DNA of 63,003 bases, from positions 1 through 63,003 of the forward strand of contig DXGC01000043.1 in assembly GCA_019114135.1 (NCBI GenBank). Reading direction: 5' to 3'. The translations under genes were made by a program, and so were the position numbers. The notes beneath the pieces were generated by a model. The model ran no database searches. It was given only the letters and a program-made list of their open reading frames with translations, and was not told where the DNA came from. Positions 17,581 through 26,028 of the stretch are shown here, piece after piece (position 1 is the stretch's first letter; every line of letters begins with the position of its first letter). Origin of the DNA: Candidatus Corynebacterium avicola (GTDB lineage Bacteria; Actinomycetota; Actinomycetes; Mycobacteriales; Mycobacteriaceae).

Positions 17581-19419
17581 TCACCTCAAGCGGTACAGCG
17601 TGAAGCCCCAGCCGACGGTCGACTGCTGCACATCCATGACGCCCGCACGAGTGAACAGCTCCCGGTGCTCCGTATCAGTCCTGGACCCGCCGCCGTACAG
17701 CGTGAAGGCCAGCAGGTCGGCCTCGTAGTCGTGGTCGTGGGCGAGTTCCTCGTTGAGGATCTTGCCGAACACCAGGACCGAGCCGCTGGTCGACGACGCC
17801 TGACTGATCACGTGCGCAGCATCGGCGTCCGGGTAGTCACTAAGACCACCGGTGATGAGCGTCGCGTCCACCGGTGACGCCGGCGGATTCAGCGGGCTGC
17901 CGGGTTCCAGGGTGATGCTTTCGTTGGTGCCGAGGTCCGGCAGCAGGTTGGACACAACCTCCAACTCCGCCGGCGTCGCCAGCACGCTCACCTTGAGTTC
18001 CGTGTATTTCGCGGTCAGTGCCAGGGCGAAGTCCGGCGCAGCCTTCCCGGTGATGCGAAGGGTACGGAGGTCAGCGAAGAGCGATTCCTCGATGAGCGGG
18101 GCGATCATCGCCGAGGAGCTGTCGGACTGGATCGAGGTGCGCTCGGCGAGCAGCTCCGGGGTGGACTGCACCAGATCCTCGAAGTCGGCGCCGAACCAGC
18201 GTGCGTAGTCGCCGGTACCGGTCTTGACCGCCGGGAGCAGGGACAGTAGTCCCGCCTCGCGACGGGCGATGACACCGGTCAGGGTGAACTCCTCGATGGT
18301 GTGCTCGTCGTCCAGCTTGGCGCCCATGCGGGTCAGCGAGTAGCTGTCGCCGCTGTCACCACTGACCTCCACGAGCTCGAGGGCGGCGAGGTAGCGCAGC
18401 AGCTTGGCGAGGCCGACCTCGTTCGCACCGGTAGCCTCGACCAGCTCCGCGAGCGTGCGGGACGCACCGACCAGCGCCGGGCCCAGCCCCAGGGTGACGG
18501 CGACGCGCACGGCCACACCGGGGAAGATCTCGGTGAGCTCGTGGAACTTCGCATTGGTGTTCTCGGCGGTGCCGGAGTCCTTGTCCAGCACGACCTCACG
18601 GCGCCAGTAGCCGGCGACGTCGACCTGCTCCTTGGCCAGGCCCTTCTCCCGGCGCAGCCACCGGCGGATCGGCACCAGGGTCATGGTCTCCCCGGCCACC
18701 CAGGCGAAGACCTTGCCGCCCCACCATTCGCAGCTGGTGATGGCATCGTACAGCGCGGTGGTGGTGCCGGCCTCGGCGCCGTTGCGCGGCAGCCAGGTGA
18801 TCTCCACGCCTTCGGGGTGGTCGATGGTCTGGACGTGGTCGTCCTGGTCGACCTCGATGAACACCTGACCGCGGGTGTCGGCGGGCATCTCCTCGAGCCA
18901 GCGTCCGATGGCGGGCAACGCGGTCTCGTCGCCGGCAATGAGCAGCCAGTCCGCGCCCTCGGGCTGGGTGGCGCACATCTTCGGTCCGGCGATCTGGATG
19001 TCCTCGCCGGGCTGCACGGTGTAGGCCCACCGGGTGGCGGGGCCGAAGCCGTGCTTGACGAAGTCAACGTCGATCTCCCCGTACTCGCCGGCGTCGGGAC
19101 GCCACTTGCGGATGGTGTAGCTGCGGTTGACGGCCAGCTCGTCGGTCGGCCAGTCGAGGACCCCGGCGTTCTGCGTCGGCGCAGGGGTCGGGGCATCCGC
19201 GGGCAGATCGGGGTGGCGCAGGACGAACTTGCAGTGATCGTCGAAGCCGTCACATTGGATCTCGTCGACGGGATATCCGTTGGCCGCGGTGTGGGCCTTC
19301 AGTTCCGGGCCACCGATGGTGACACGGCGCATGCCTGGGGTCACGTCTGCGACGCGCAGGACCTTGAGGGTCCGCGTGGTGATCGGGTGGATGGTCATGG
19401 GACGCAGTGAGCGGGGCAT
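17581..19419 (-). CDS. Siderophore-interacting protein fused to an O-methyltransferase-like domain
   Basis: 612 residues. The N-terminal half (to about 290) is a siderophore-interacting FAD reductase: RRVTIGGPEL, the FAD motif RSYTIRKW, DFVKHGFGPATRW, LLIAGDETALPAIGRWL, and a C-terminal WVAGETMTLVPIRRWL. It would reduce ferric siderophores to release iron. The rest resembles the winged-helix plus catalytic region of TcmN-type O-methyltransferases (GASRTLAELVEATGANEVGL; FTLYGGGSRTDTEHRELF), but no glycine-rich SAM-binding motif is visible. It lies 10 bases after the enterochelin esterase stop, so probably one operon. Confidence 0.85.
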   Translation of the reverse strand: MPRSLRPMTIHPITTRTLKVLRVADVTPGMRRVTIGGPELKAHTAANGYPVDEIQCDGFDDHCKFVLRHPDLPADAPTPAPTQNAGVLDWPTDELAVNRSYTIRKWRPDAGEYGEIDVDFVKHGFGPATRWAYTVQPGEDIQIAGPKMCATQPEGADWLLIAGDETALPAIGRWLEEMPADTRGQVFIEVDQDDHVQTIDHPEGVEITWLPRNGAEAGTTTALYDAITSCEWWGGKVFAWVAGETMTLVPIRRWLRREKGLAKEQVDVAGYWRREVVLDKDSGTAENTNAKFHELTEIFPGVAVRVAVTLGLGPALVGASRTLAELVEATGANEVGLAKLLRYLAALELVEVSGDSGDSYSLTRMGAKLDDEHTIEEFTLTGVIARREAGLLSLLPAVKTGTGDYARWFGADFEDLVQSTPELLAERTSIQSDSSSAMIAPLIEESLFADLRTLRITGKAAPDFALALTAKYTELKVSVLATPAELEVVSNLLPDLGTNESITLEPGSPLNPPASPVDATLITGGLSDYPDADAAHVISQASSTSGSVLVFGKILNEELAHDHDYEADLLAFTLYGGGSRTDTEHRELFTRAGVMDVQQSTVGWGFTLYRLR

Positions 19420-19429
19420 GGTCTGTTCT

Positions 19430-20779
19430 CTACCAATCTGAGGTCATGTCGATGAGCGGGTCGATGATGCTGTACTGCCAGCCGACCCAGGAGTGGTCGT
19501 GGTTGGTCTCGTCATAGGTGACCTCATGGCCTGTCATCATGAGGATGTCGCGCATGTGCCGGCTGACGGTGACCATGTGGCCCTCGAGCGCACCGACCTG
19601 GAGGTGGAGACGGTGTGGCTCCAGGTCGATGTCCCGGAACCGCTCGATGAGCCAGCCGTACTCCCCGTAGCCGTCGGGGTCGCTCGTCGGCGAGTACCAG
19701 AAGGAACCGGACTGGCTGATCACGTTGTGGACGGCCTCGGGATGACGCAGCGCGGTGTAGACGACATTCAGTCCTCCCCAGCTCTGACCGGAGATGATGA
19801 GCCGGTCGGGATCGGCTGGGACGTCCCAGTGCTCGCGGATCCACGGAAGGATCTCGGTGACGACCATGTCGGTGAAAGGGTCGTTGCACCCCAGCTCCTC
19901 CACCGAGATGCCACGCAGCGCCTCGACCGCCACGACCAGCAGCGGCGGGAGCTCTCCGGCATCGGTGAGCTCGGTGAGGATCTCGGCGATGCGGGTGCAC
20001 TGCGCACAGTCGTAGCCGTCGTGGAGGAGCAGGACGCCGCGAGGTGCGGCGTCCGGCTGCCAGGTCCAGATGCGTCGGGTGCTGTCGGTCAGCTCGCTGC
20101 GGAACCAGTGCATGGTCCACTTCTGCCTCGGACCCTTGCCACCGATTCCCCGATGTACGGCCTGGTCGAGTTCCAGGACGGACGCGGACCTGGATTGCCC
20201 GACAACTCGGGAGGGCTCTGACACCTCGTTGCCGTAGATCTTCGGGTTGATCGGGTCGGGAACCGCATCCAGTCGGTACTCCCAGAACGGGAGTTCTTCC
20301 GCCGAGTCCTGGGCATGGATGGTGTAGCTGGTTCGCAGGTCGCGACGGGCCCGAATTGTCAGCGACCAGATGTCGCTGTCGCCGATGCGAGTCATGGGGT
20401 GCTCATGGTCGTCGTGCCCGGAGAGCATCAACCCGGCGTGCCGCAGCTGGCCCAACACCCGCACTTTGCTGGTGTCCGACGTGCCCTTGTAGAGGAACGT
20501 CAGCAGCCGATGGTCGTCATCCTCGGGGTCCGGTTCCACCAGGGGGCCACCCTCGGCGGCGATCCGGTCGTACAGGTCCGACGGTCCGTCCGCAGTGCCA
20601 GACGCTTCAGCGACCGCAGGGCTTTCCCCGCTTCGGCCCTCGCGCGTCGTACGCATCACAGCCTCGCGCCCCTTGAACAAGTCGACCATGTCGACTTGTT
20701 TGAGAGGGGCCTCGGGTCTGGTGTTCGAGTAGCCCGGCATCTCGTCCAACGTATTCTCCAGTTCCTTCGTCTCGTCCAT
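19430..20779 (-). CDS. fes: Enterochelin (siderophore) esterase, Fes family
   Basis: 449 residues. The N-terminal beta domain of Fes (LTFLYKGTSDTSKVRVLG, DSDIWSLTIRARRDLRTSY) is followed by an esterase fold: LLLHDGYD, nucleophile SGQSWGGLN (about residue 340), and His in NHDHSWVGWQ. It would hydrolyse catecholate-type ferric siderophores in the cytoplasm before reduction by the product of the next gene. The ATG at 20779 has no ribosome site and abuts a DtxR-like half box, so either the message is leaderless or the true start is internal (for instance at MVDLFKG). Confidence 0.85.
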   Translation of the reverse strand: MDETKELENTLDEMPGYSNTRPEAPLKQVDMVDLFKGREAVMRTTREGRSGESPAVAEASGTADGPSDLYDRIAAEGGPLVEPDPEDDDHRLLTFLYKGTSDTSKVRVLGQLRHAGLMLSGHDDHEHPMTRIGDSDIWSLTIRARRDLRTSYTIHAQDSAEELPFWEYRLDAVPDPINPKIYGNEVSEPSRVVGQSRSASVLELDQAVHRGIGGKGPRQKWTMHWFRSELTDSTRRIWTWQPDAAPRGVLLLHDGYDCAQCTRIAEILTELTDAGELPPLLVVAVEALRGISVEELGCNDPFTDMVVTEILPWIREHWDVPADPDRLIISGQSWGGLNVVYTALRHPEAVHNVISQSGSFWYSPTSDPDGYGEYGWLIERFRDIDLEPHRLHLQVGALEGHMVTVSRHMRDILMMTGHEVTYDETNHDHSWVGWQYSIIDPLIDMTSDW

Positions 20780-20798
20780 GTAGGTTAGTCAACATTCA
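20780..20798. promoter_or_regulatory. DtxR-like iron box at the fes start
   Basis: The left half TAGGTTAG matches the DtxR/IdeR consensus (TTAGGTTAGSCTAACCTAA) perfectly; about 12 of 19 positions agree overall. It touches the fes ATG, which would let DtxR block transcription under iron excess. Confidence 0.5.
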
Positions 20799-20812
20799 CA
20801 TCCGCGGATGTG
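20797..20812. promoter_or_regulatory. 16-base perfect palindrome between fes and the AraC gene
   Basis: CACATCCGCGGATGTG is fully self-complementary and lies in the divergent promoter region. It may be an operator, for example for the AraC-type regulator next to it. Confidence 0.45.
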
Positions 20813-20875
20813 CAGAAAGCGCCAACTTCGCGACGCACGGCGACTCCCCCCACAGATCAAGCACGCCTTCCCACG

Positions 20876-21640
20876 ATGACAACTTCGCCCCCAGACATCT
20901 CCCACCTCCTCCACATCCCCGCCACCAACATCCCCGAGCGCGTGCACCACGACCTGCACCTGCTTCTCTGGCAGGTGCGCGGGGTATCCGACTTCATGCT
21001 GCGTCCACCCGGCTCCATGTCGTCGCACGACATTCAACTCTCGGCCGGTCACGTCCTCTGGCTCCCCGTCGGCTACCGGCACAAGGTCCACGTCCACGCG
21101 AATTCGACGATGCTGCCCACCTTCTTCGACGCAGCCTCCACCGCCACCAGCCTCAACGGCCCGACGATCATCCCCGTCGACGACATCCTCCAGTCGCTCA
21201 TCCTCGCCCAAATCCAGATGAACCACACGGTGATTCGGCCCGAGGCCAACATCGCCCGGCAGATCCTCTCCCTCATCGAGGACGCTCCGAAAGCCAACGA
21301 CTCCTTGCCCACCCCGACCAGTGAGCCCGCCCGACGCATCGCCGAGGCCATCCGCTTCAACCCCGGTGACGACCGCAGCGCCTCCGAGTTGGCCGAGTCC
21401 GTCCACACCTCACTACGCAGCGTCCAACGCCACTTCACCGCAGAGACAGGCATGAACCTGCAGCAGTGGCGCACCCGCGTGCGTGTCATCGCCGGCGCCG
21501 GGCTGTTGCGCAACGGCAGCACTCTCACCGCCGTGGCAGGACGCACCGGCTACGCCGACGTCTCCTCCTTCTGCCGCGCCTTCAAGTCCCACTACGGTGT
21601 GCCGACCGGTGAATACCTCAAGCGCTACGCCCAGCGATAG
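20876..21640 (+). CDS. AraC-family transcriptional regulator
   Basis: 254 residues from ATG 20876; an in-frame GTG at 20810 would add 22 residues and cannot be excluded. The N-terminal half looks like a cupin sensor (HLLLWQVRGVSDFMLRP, LSAGHVLWLPVGYRHKVHVH). The C-terminal AraC domain has both helix-turn-helix units: SASELAESVHTSLRSVQRHF and LTAVAGRTGYADVSSFCRAF. It is divergent from fes and the reductase fusion, so it probably controls siderophore use. The stop lies 4 bases from the convergent menC stop. Confidence 0.88.
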   Translation: MTTSPPDISHLLHIPATNIPERVHHDLHLLLWQVRGVSDFMLRPPGSMSSHDIQLSAGHVLWLPVGYRHKVHVHANSTMLPTFFDAASTATSLNGPTIIPVDDILQSLILAQIQMNHTVIRPEANIARQILSLIEDAPKANDSLPTPTSEPARRIAEAIRFNPGDDRSASELAESVHTSLRSVQRHFTAETGMNLQQWRTRVRVIAGAGLLRNGSTLTAVAGRTGYADVSSFCRAFKSHYGVPTGEYLKRYAQR

Positions 21641-21644
21641 CCGG

Positions 21645-22700
21645 TCACCCCGCGAGCACCGCGTGGGACGCCGCCAGCCGGTCCAACCACCAGTCCTTCC
21701 GCGCAGCAGGGGACGCCAGAGCGTCCAACCGGTCTGCCTGCGGCACCAACTTCTCGACCGCCAGGTGCCCGTCCACGATCTCACGGGGACCGCAGACATC
21801 CTCCGCATACAGCGACCCTGTCGCCAGGCCCGCCGCCTGCGGGGCGGCGACCAGGTACTCGTCGTCGGAGTACTGCGGCAAGGACGCTGTCGCCAGCAGT
21901 CCGGCGTACATGCCCACCGCAGACTCCAATGCCGAGGACACCGTCACCGCGACGCCGTAGCGTCCGACCTCCTCCGCGATGCGACGCACCGAGGACACCC
22001 CTCCCAACGGCGCGGCCTTGAGTACCGCGACATCGCAGGCGCGTGCCTGGACCACAGCCAGGGGATCGGAGGCCTTGCGGATCAGCTCGTCGGCGGCGAC
22101 GCGCACGATCATTCCGCGCGAGCCCAGCCGACGCCGCAGCTCGGCGAGCTCCTCCACCGTGGCGCAGGGCTGCTCCATGTAGTCGAGGGGCCCACCGCCG
22201 CGGGACGGGTCGGTCAGCGCGACGGCGGCCCCGAAGGCCTCGTCCACGGTCCACCCGGCGTTGGCGTCCACCCGGATGGTGATGCCGGGGCGGGCCTCAC
22301 GCACCGCGGCGACCCGGGCGATGTCATCCTCGAGAGTCTGGCCCCGCTCAGCGACCTTCACCTTTGCCGTCATGCACCCGGGGTAGCGCTCCAGCAGGCG
22401 CGGGACGGTCTCTGGGTCGGACGAGACGTCCACCGCCGGGATGGTGGCGTTGACCTCCACCGAGTCCATCGTCGCAGCCGGCGGCCCGCCCCAGCCGAGC
22501 TCCACGGCGCAGCGCAGCCAGCGGGAGGCCTCCTCCGCCTCGTACTCCAGGAACGGCGACCACTCCACCCAACCGTTCGGCGCCTCGATCAGCATGACCT
22601 CGCGCTCGGTCACCCCACGGAAGGGCACGCGCAGCGGGCAGGTGACCACATGGGCGCGGTCGCGGATGTCGGCGAGCGTGGGAAGGCCAGGTATCTCCAT
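21645..22700 (-). CDS. menC: o-Succinylbenzoate synthase
   Basis: 351 residues from ATG 22700, preceded by AGGG 7 bases upstream; the GTG two codons earlier is less likely. The enolase-superfamily pattern is visible: VKVAERG with the catalytic Lys pair region (TAKVKVA), RVDANAGWTVDEA with the metal Asp, DYMEQPCATVEEL with Glu, and RVAADELIRKASDPL. It dehydrates SHCHC to o-succinylbenzoate. It is divergent from menB with only 22 bases between start codons. Confidence 0.93.
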   Translation of the reverse strand: MEIPGLPTLADIRDRAHVVTCPLRVPFRGVTEREVMLIEAPNGWVEWSPFLEYEAEEASRWLRCAVELGWGGPPAATMDSVEVNATIPAVDVSSDPETVPRLLERYPGCMTAKVKVAERGQTLEDDIARVAAVREARPGITIRVDANAGWTVDEAFGAAVALTDPSRGGGPLDYMEQPCATVEELAELRRRLGSRGMIVRVAADELIRKASDPLAVVQARACDVAVLKAAPLGGVSSVRRIAEEVGRYGVAVTVSSALESAVGMYAGLLATASLPQYSDDEYLVAAPQAAGLATGSLYAEDVCGPREIVDGHLAVEKLVPQADRLDALASPAARKDWWLDRLAASHAVLAG

Positions 22701-22722
22701 GCCCACACCCTACGATGGAGAC

Positions 22723-23676
22723 ATGAGCGAAACCTCCAACTCCCCCTTCGACCCGACCCAGTGGCGCGAGGTCCCCGGCTTCGACTTCGACGACATCACC
22801 TACCACCGGCACGCCGGTGAAGGCCGCGAGAACGGCATCGTGCGCATCGCCTTCGACCGTCCCGAAGTGCGCAACGCCTTCCGCCCGCACACCGTCGACG
22901 AGCTCTACCGGGCCCTGGACCACGCCCGCCGCTCCCCCGACATCGGCACCATCCTGCTCACCGGCAACGGCCCCAGCCCCAAGGACGGCGGCTGGGCCTT
23001 CTGCTCGGGTGGCGACCAGCGCATCCGCGGTCGCTCCGGCTACCAGTACGCCTCCTCCCACGACTCCGACGTGGAGGAGGCCACCGCCGAGGGCGTGGAC
23101 GAGGCCCGCGTGAAGGCCGAGGGAGGACGCCTGCACATCCTCGAGGTCCAGCGGCTGATCCGCACCATGCCGAAGGTCGTCATCGCCGTGGTCAACGGAT
23201 GGGCCGCCGGCGGCGGGCACAGCCTGCACGTGGTCTGCGACCTGACCCTGGCCTCCCGCGAACACGCCCGGTTCAAGCAGACCGATGCGGACGTCGGATC
23301 CTTCGACGCCGGCTACGGCTCGGCGTACCTGGCCAAGCAGGTCGGCCAGAAGTTCGCCCGCGAGATCTTCTTCCTCGGCGAGGCCTACGACGCCGAGACG
23401 ATGCACCGGATGGGCGCGGTGAACCGGGTCGCCGACCACGCCGAGCTGGAGAACACCGCCATCGAGTGGGGCCGCAAGATCAACGGCAAGTCCCCGACCG
23501 CCCAGCGCATGCTGAAATTCGCCTTCAACCTGAGCGACGACGGCCTGATGGGCCAGCAGGTCTTCGCCGGTGAGGCCACCCGCCTGGCCTACATGACCGA
23601 CGAAGCCGTGGAGGGCAAGGAGGCGTTCCTGGAGAAGCGTGCGCCGCGGTGGGAGGAGTTCCCCTACTACTACTGA
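22723..23676 (+). CDS. menB: 1,4-dihydroxy-2-naphthoyl-CoA synthase
   Basis: 317 residues from ATG 22723, with GGAG close upstream. Crotonase-fold signatures: RIAFDRPEVRNAFRPHTVDE, FCSGGDQRIRGRSGYQY, VNGWAAGGGHSLHVVCDLTL and the DADVGSFDAGYGSAYL active-site loop. The C-terminal EKRAPRWEEFPYYY matches other MenB proteins. It closes the second ring of the naphthoquinone. The gene ends at a strong terminator. Confidence 0.96.
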   Translation: MSETSNSPFDPTQWREVPGFDFDDITYHRHAGEGRENGIVRIAFDRPEVRNAFRPHTVDELYRALDHARRSPDIGTILLTGNGPSPKDGGWAFCSGGDQRIRGRSGYQYASSHDSDVEEATAEGVDEARVKAEGGRLHILEVQRLIRTMPKVVIAVVNGWAAGGGHSLHVVCDLTLASREHARFKQTDADVGSFDAGYGSAYLAKQVGQKFAREIFFLGEAYDAETMHRMGAVNRVADHAELENTAIEWGRKINGKSPTAQRMLKFAFNLSDDGLMGQQVFAGEATRLAYMTDEAVEGKEAFLEKRAPRWEEFPYYY

Positions 23677-23778
23677 GTCCCCACCAAGTCGCTACCAAGT
23701 CGCTTCCTGTTCCGGGGCCGATTACTGCTACCGATGTGTAGGTAGCCCCCGCACCGGGGCCTCAGGGGAAGGCGCCTG

Positions 23779-23825
23779 GCCGCCGCACGGGTGTGAAATA
23801 AGTCACACTTCTGCGGCGGCTTTTT
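23779..23825 (+). terminator. Rho-independent terminator of menB
   Basis: Outer stem GCCGCCGCA / TGCGGCGGC (9 pairs, perfect) encloses an inner GTGTGA / TCACAC hairpin and is followed immediately by TTTTT, about 100 bases after the menB stop. Confidence 0.88.
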
Positions 23826-24176
23826 CGCGCCGCAAGGGTCGCAGATGCCCGTTCCGGACCACCGGAAAAGGTGAACGCGAATCACCACCCTGAGCAAAGT
23901 GAACGGAAAGTTACATCACACATACCCGTCAGTGAATTTATCTCCGAGACGTCAAATCGCTGACCTGCATCGAATCCATGGGGCTTTCCCATTGTCCCAG
24001 CGCCCCGCACAGGGAAAACCCCACAGACCCCGGTCTACCTGCGAGAATCCCGAAATGTTCCCCGGGAAAATCGCCAATTACCCCATTGTTCACCTCTGTC
24101 GGAAGACCCCTCGAGCTCCACCCCCATTTGGTGCATTTCGCTGGTGTTTCACGAATCAGAGAGAGACCCTACCTGG
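23826..24176 (+). promoter_or_regulatory. Long AT-richer leader upstream of pit
   Basis: 350 bases without a convincing gene. GTGAA recurs as GGTGAACG (about 23871), AGTGAACGG (about 23899) and AGTGAATTT (about 23932), which could be repeats bound by a response regulator such as the phosphate regulator PhoR; this is inference. The final 150 bases contain several short GGGAAAA/CCCCATT stretches with hairpin potential but no recognised riboswitch. Confidence 0.4.
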
Positions 24177-25490
24177 GTGACCACTGAACTACTGATCCTC
24201 ATCCTTGTGATCGGCACAGCCTTGGCGTTCGACTTCACCAACGGCTTCCACGACACTGCAAACGCGATGGCCACCTCCATCGCCACCGGTGCCCTCAAGC
24301 CGAAGGTCGCCGTGGCCCTGGCCGGCGGGCTCAACCTTGTCGGAGCGTTCCTCTCCGTCGAGGTGGCGAAAACCGTGGCAAGCGGCATCGTGGACCTTGA
24401 AGCGTTCGACCTCTCCAATGTCGCCGACGCCGACAAACTACTACTTGTGGTGTTCTCCGGACTTATCGGTGGCATCCTATGGAACTTGATCACCTGGCTG
24501 TTCGGCCTGCCGTCGAGCTCCTCCCACGCCCTGTTCGGCGGACTGATCGGTGCCGCCATCGGTGCCCTCGGCTTCGCTGGCGTGGAGTGGGACGGCGTCC
24601 TCAGCAAGATCGTCATCCCGGCTCTCGCGGCCCCGGTGATCGCCGGCCTGGTCGCCACCGTCGGCACCTACGGCGTCTACAAGTTCACCCAGAAGACCCG
24701 CGAGACCGACCGCGACACCTACTTCCGCTACGGCCAGATCGGTTCAGCCTCCCTGGTCGCCCTGGCCCACGGCACCTCTGACGCCCAGAAGACGATGGGT
24801 GTCATCTTCCTGGCCCTGGTCGCCTCCGGCCACCTGGAGGAAGCCTCCAACATGCCCTTCTGGGTCACCGCGTCCTGCGCGATCGCCATCGCCGCGGGCA
24901 CCTACTCCGGTGGCTGGCGCGTGATCCGCACCCTCGGTAAGGGCCTCGTCGAAATCTCCTCCCCGCAGGGCATGGCCGCCGAGACCTCCTCGGCCGCGAT
25001 CATCCTGACCTCCGCCCACTTCGGTATGGCACTGTCCACCACCCACGTCTCCACCGGCTCGATCCTCGGTTCCGGCCTCGGCCGCCCGGGTGCCGACGTC
25101 CGCTGGAGCGTGGCCGGACGCATGGCCATCGCCTGGGTCACCACCATCCCGATCGCCGCGCTGATCGCCTTCGCCATCTGGACGGTCTCCCACGGAACCG
25201 CAACAGCGACGAACATGCTCGGTGGTGCCCTCGCCGCCTTCGCCATCCTGCTCATCACCGTCGGCTGGATCATCTACAAGGCCAAGCAGCAGCCGGTCCA
25301 CTCGGACAACGTCAACGCCGACTGGGACGAGCACGGTCTCGCCCCGGACGCCGAGCACTCCGACGCCGCCACTTCGAATGCGGGAGAGACCGCCGGCCGC
25401 ACCCTGTCCGGCGCCACCGCCGGTGTCCACGACCCCGCTCACTTCGTCGACACCTCTGCCGGCACCGACCAGCCCCGGAAGGACGTCTAG
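24177..25490 (+). CDS. pit: Low-affinity inorganic phosphate transporter, Pit family
   Basis: 437 residues from a GTG at 24177 (VTTELLILILVIGTALAFDF); an ATG at 24144 adds 11 residues that are not membrane-like. The duplicated Pit signatures are present: DFTNGFHDTANAMATSIATG near the N-terminus and LVALAHGTSDAQKTMGVI in the second half, with GLPSSSSHAL and STTHVSTGSILGSG. About ten membrane helices. The C-terminal 75 residues are polar and cytoplasmic. Pit carriers import metal-phosphate with protons. Same neighbourhood as pitA (Rv0545) between menE and menB in M. tuberculosis. Confidence 0.92.
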   Translation: MTTELLILILVIGTALAFDFTNGFHDTANAMATSIATGALKPKVAVALAGGLNLVGAFLSVEVAKTVASGIVDLEAFDLSNVADADKLLLVVFSGLIGGILWNLITWLFGLPSSSSHALFGGLIGAAIGALGFAGVEWDGVLSKIVIPALAAPVIAGLVATVGTYGVYKFTQKTRETDRDTYFRYGQIGSASLVALAHGTSDAQKTMGVIFLALVASGHLEEASNMPFWVTASCAIAIAAGTYSGGWRVIRTLGKGLVEISSPQGMAAETSSAAIILTSAHFGMALSTTHVSTGSILGSGLGRPGADVRWSVAGRMAIAWVTTIPIAALIAFAIWTVSHGTATATNMLGGALAAFAILLITVGWIIYKAKQQPVHSDNVNADWDEHGLAPDAEHSDAATSNAGETAGRTLSGATAGVHDPAHFVDTSAGTDQPRKDV

Positions 25491-25493
25491 ACC

Positions 25494-25778
25494 ATGGATC
25501 TCTTCAGCGACCTCATCTCGGTCACCATCGCCGGCATCATCCTCGGCGCCGGCCTGCCGATCCTCTTCGGACTGGGCATCAAGCTCGCCGCCCCCCGGCA
25601 GGGCGTCGAGGGCCACCCCAGCGAGCACATCTCCACGGGACAGCGCGCCCTGGCCGGCATCATCTTCCTGATCATCATCGCAGCCGTGTTCATCGGCCTG
25701 CTGTGGATCACCCAGGGCCGTATCTACGAGACCTTCGGCTGGGACATCTTCGGCACCGGCGGATCCTCGGAAGGCTAA
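25494..25778 (+). CDS. Small membrane protein co-transcribed with pit
   Basis: 94 residues with two hydrophobic helices (VTIAGIILGAGLPILFGLGI and ALAGIIFLIIIAAVFIGLLW) separated by a short polar loop. It starts 3 bases after the pit stop, so it is probably translated from the same message, and a terminator follows. Similar two-helix proteins follow pit genes in other corynebacteria, as far as I recall. Function unknown; an accessory role for the transporter is inference. Confidence 0.8.
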   Translation: MDLFSDLISVTIAGIILGAGLPILFGLGIKLAAPRQGVEGHPSEHISTGQRALAGIIFLIIIAAVFIGLLWITQGRIYETFGWDIFGTGGSSEG

Positions 25779-25800
25779 CGCCAGACCGAATCAAGCAGAA

Positions 25801-25829
25801 GGGCCCCCGACAGTGGCGGGGGCCCTTTC
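25801..25829 (+). terminator. Terminator of the pit operon
   Basis: Stem GGGCCCCCG / CGGGGGCCC with a 7-base loop, followed by TTTCT, 23 bases after the small membrane protein. Confidence 0.9.
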
Positions 25830-25922
25830 TCATGCCTTCTTCCGGTTGTGGACCTCCTCCCCTCTCGAACCTTCACCCCGCCCTCTCAACCCCGACGGTG
25901 TCGCCAAGTGTCCCTGACAACC

Positions 25923-25992
25923 CGTCCCTACCGATCGACTTTTCGGCCTTCCCCTTGGCACGGCGAGGCCGAAAAGTCGATCGGTAGGAACG
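25923..25992. repeat. Intergenic inverted repeat C (26-18-26)
   Basis: Arms 25923-25948 and 25967-25992 pair at 25 of 26 positions around an 18-base spacer. It lies between the pit-operon terminator and the convergent membrane-protein gene. The arm (ACCGATCGACTTTTCGGCC) is unique in the window. Confidence 0.88.
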
Positions 25993-26028
25993 AAGTATGG
26001 CCCCCGGGCAAGGGAAGCGCCGAAAGAT

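Noticed and set aside
20678..20700. AACAAGTCGA-CCATG-TCGACTTGTT palindrome
   Set aside because: It lies within the fes coding region and encodes the VDMVDLFKG segment; no evidence of a regulatory role, though an internal fes start near it is possible.
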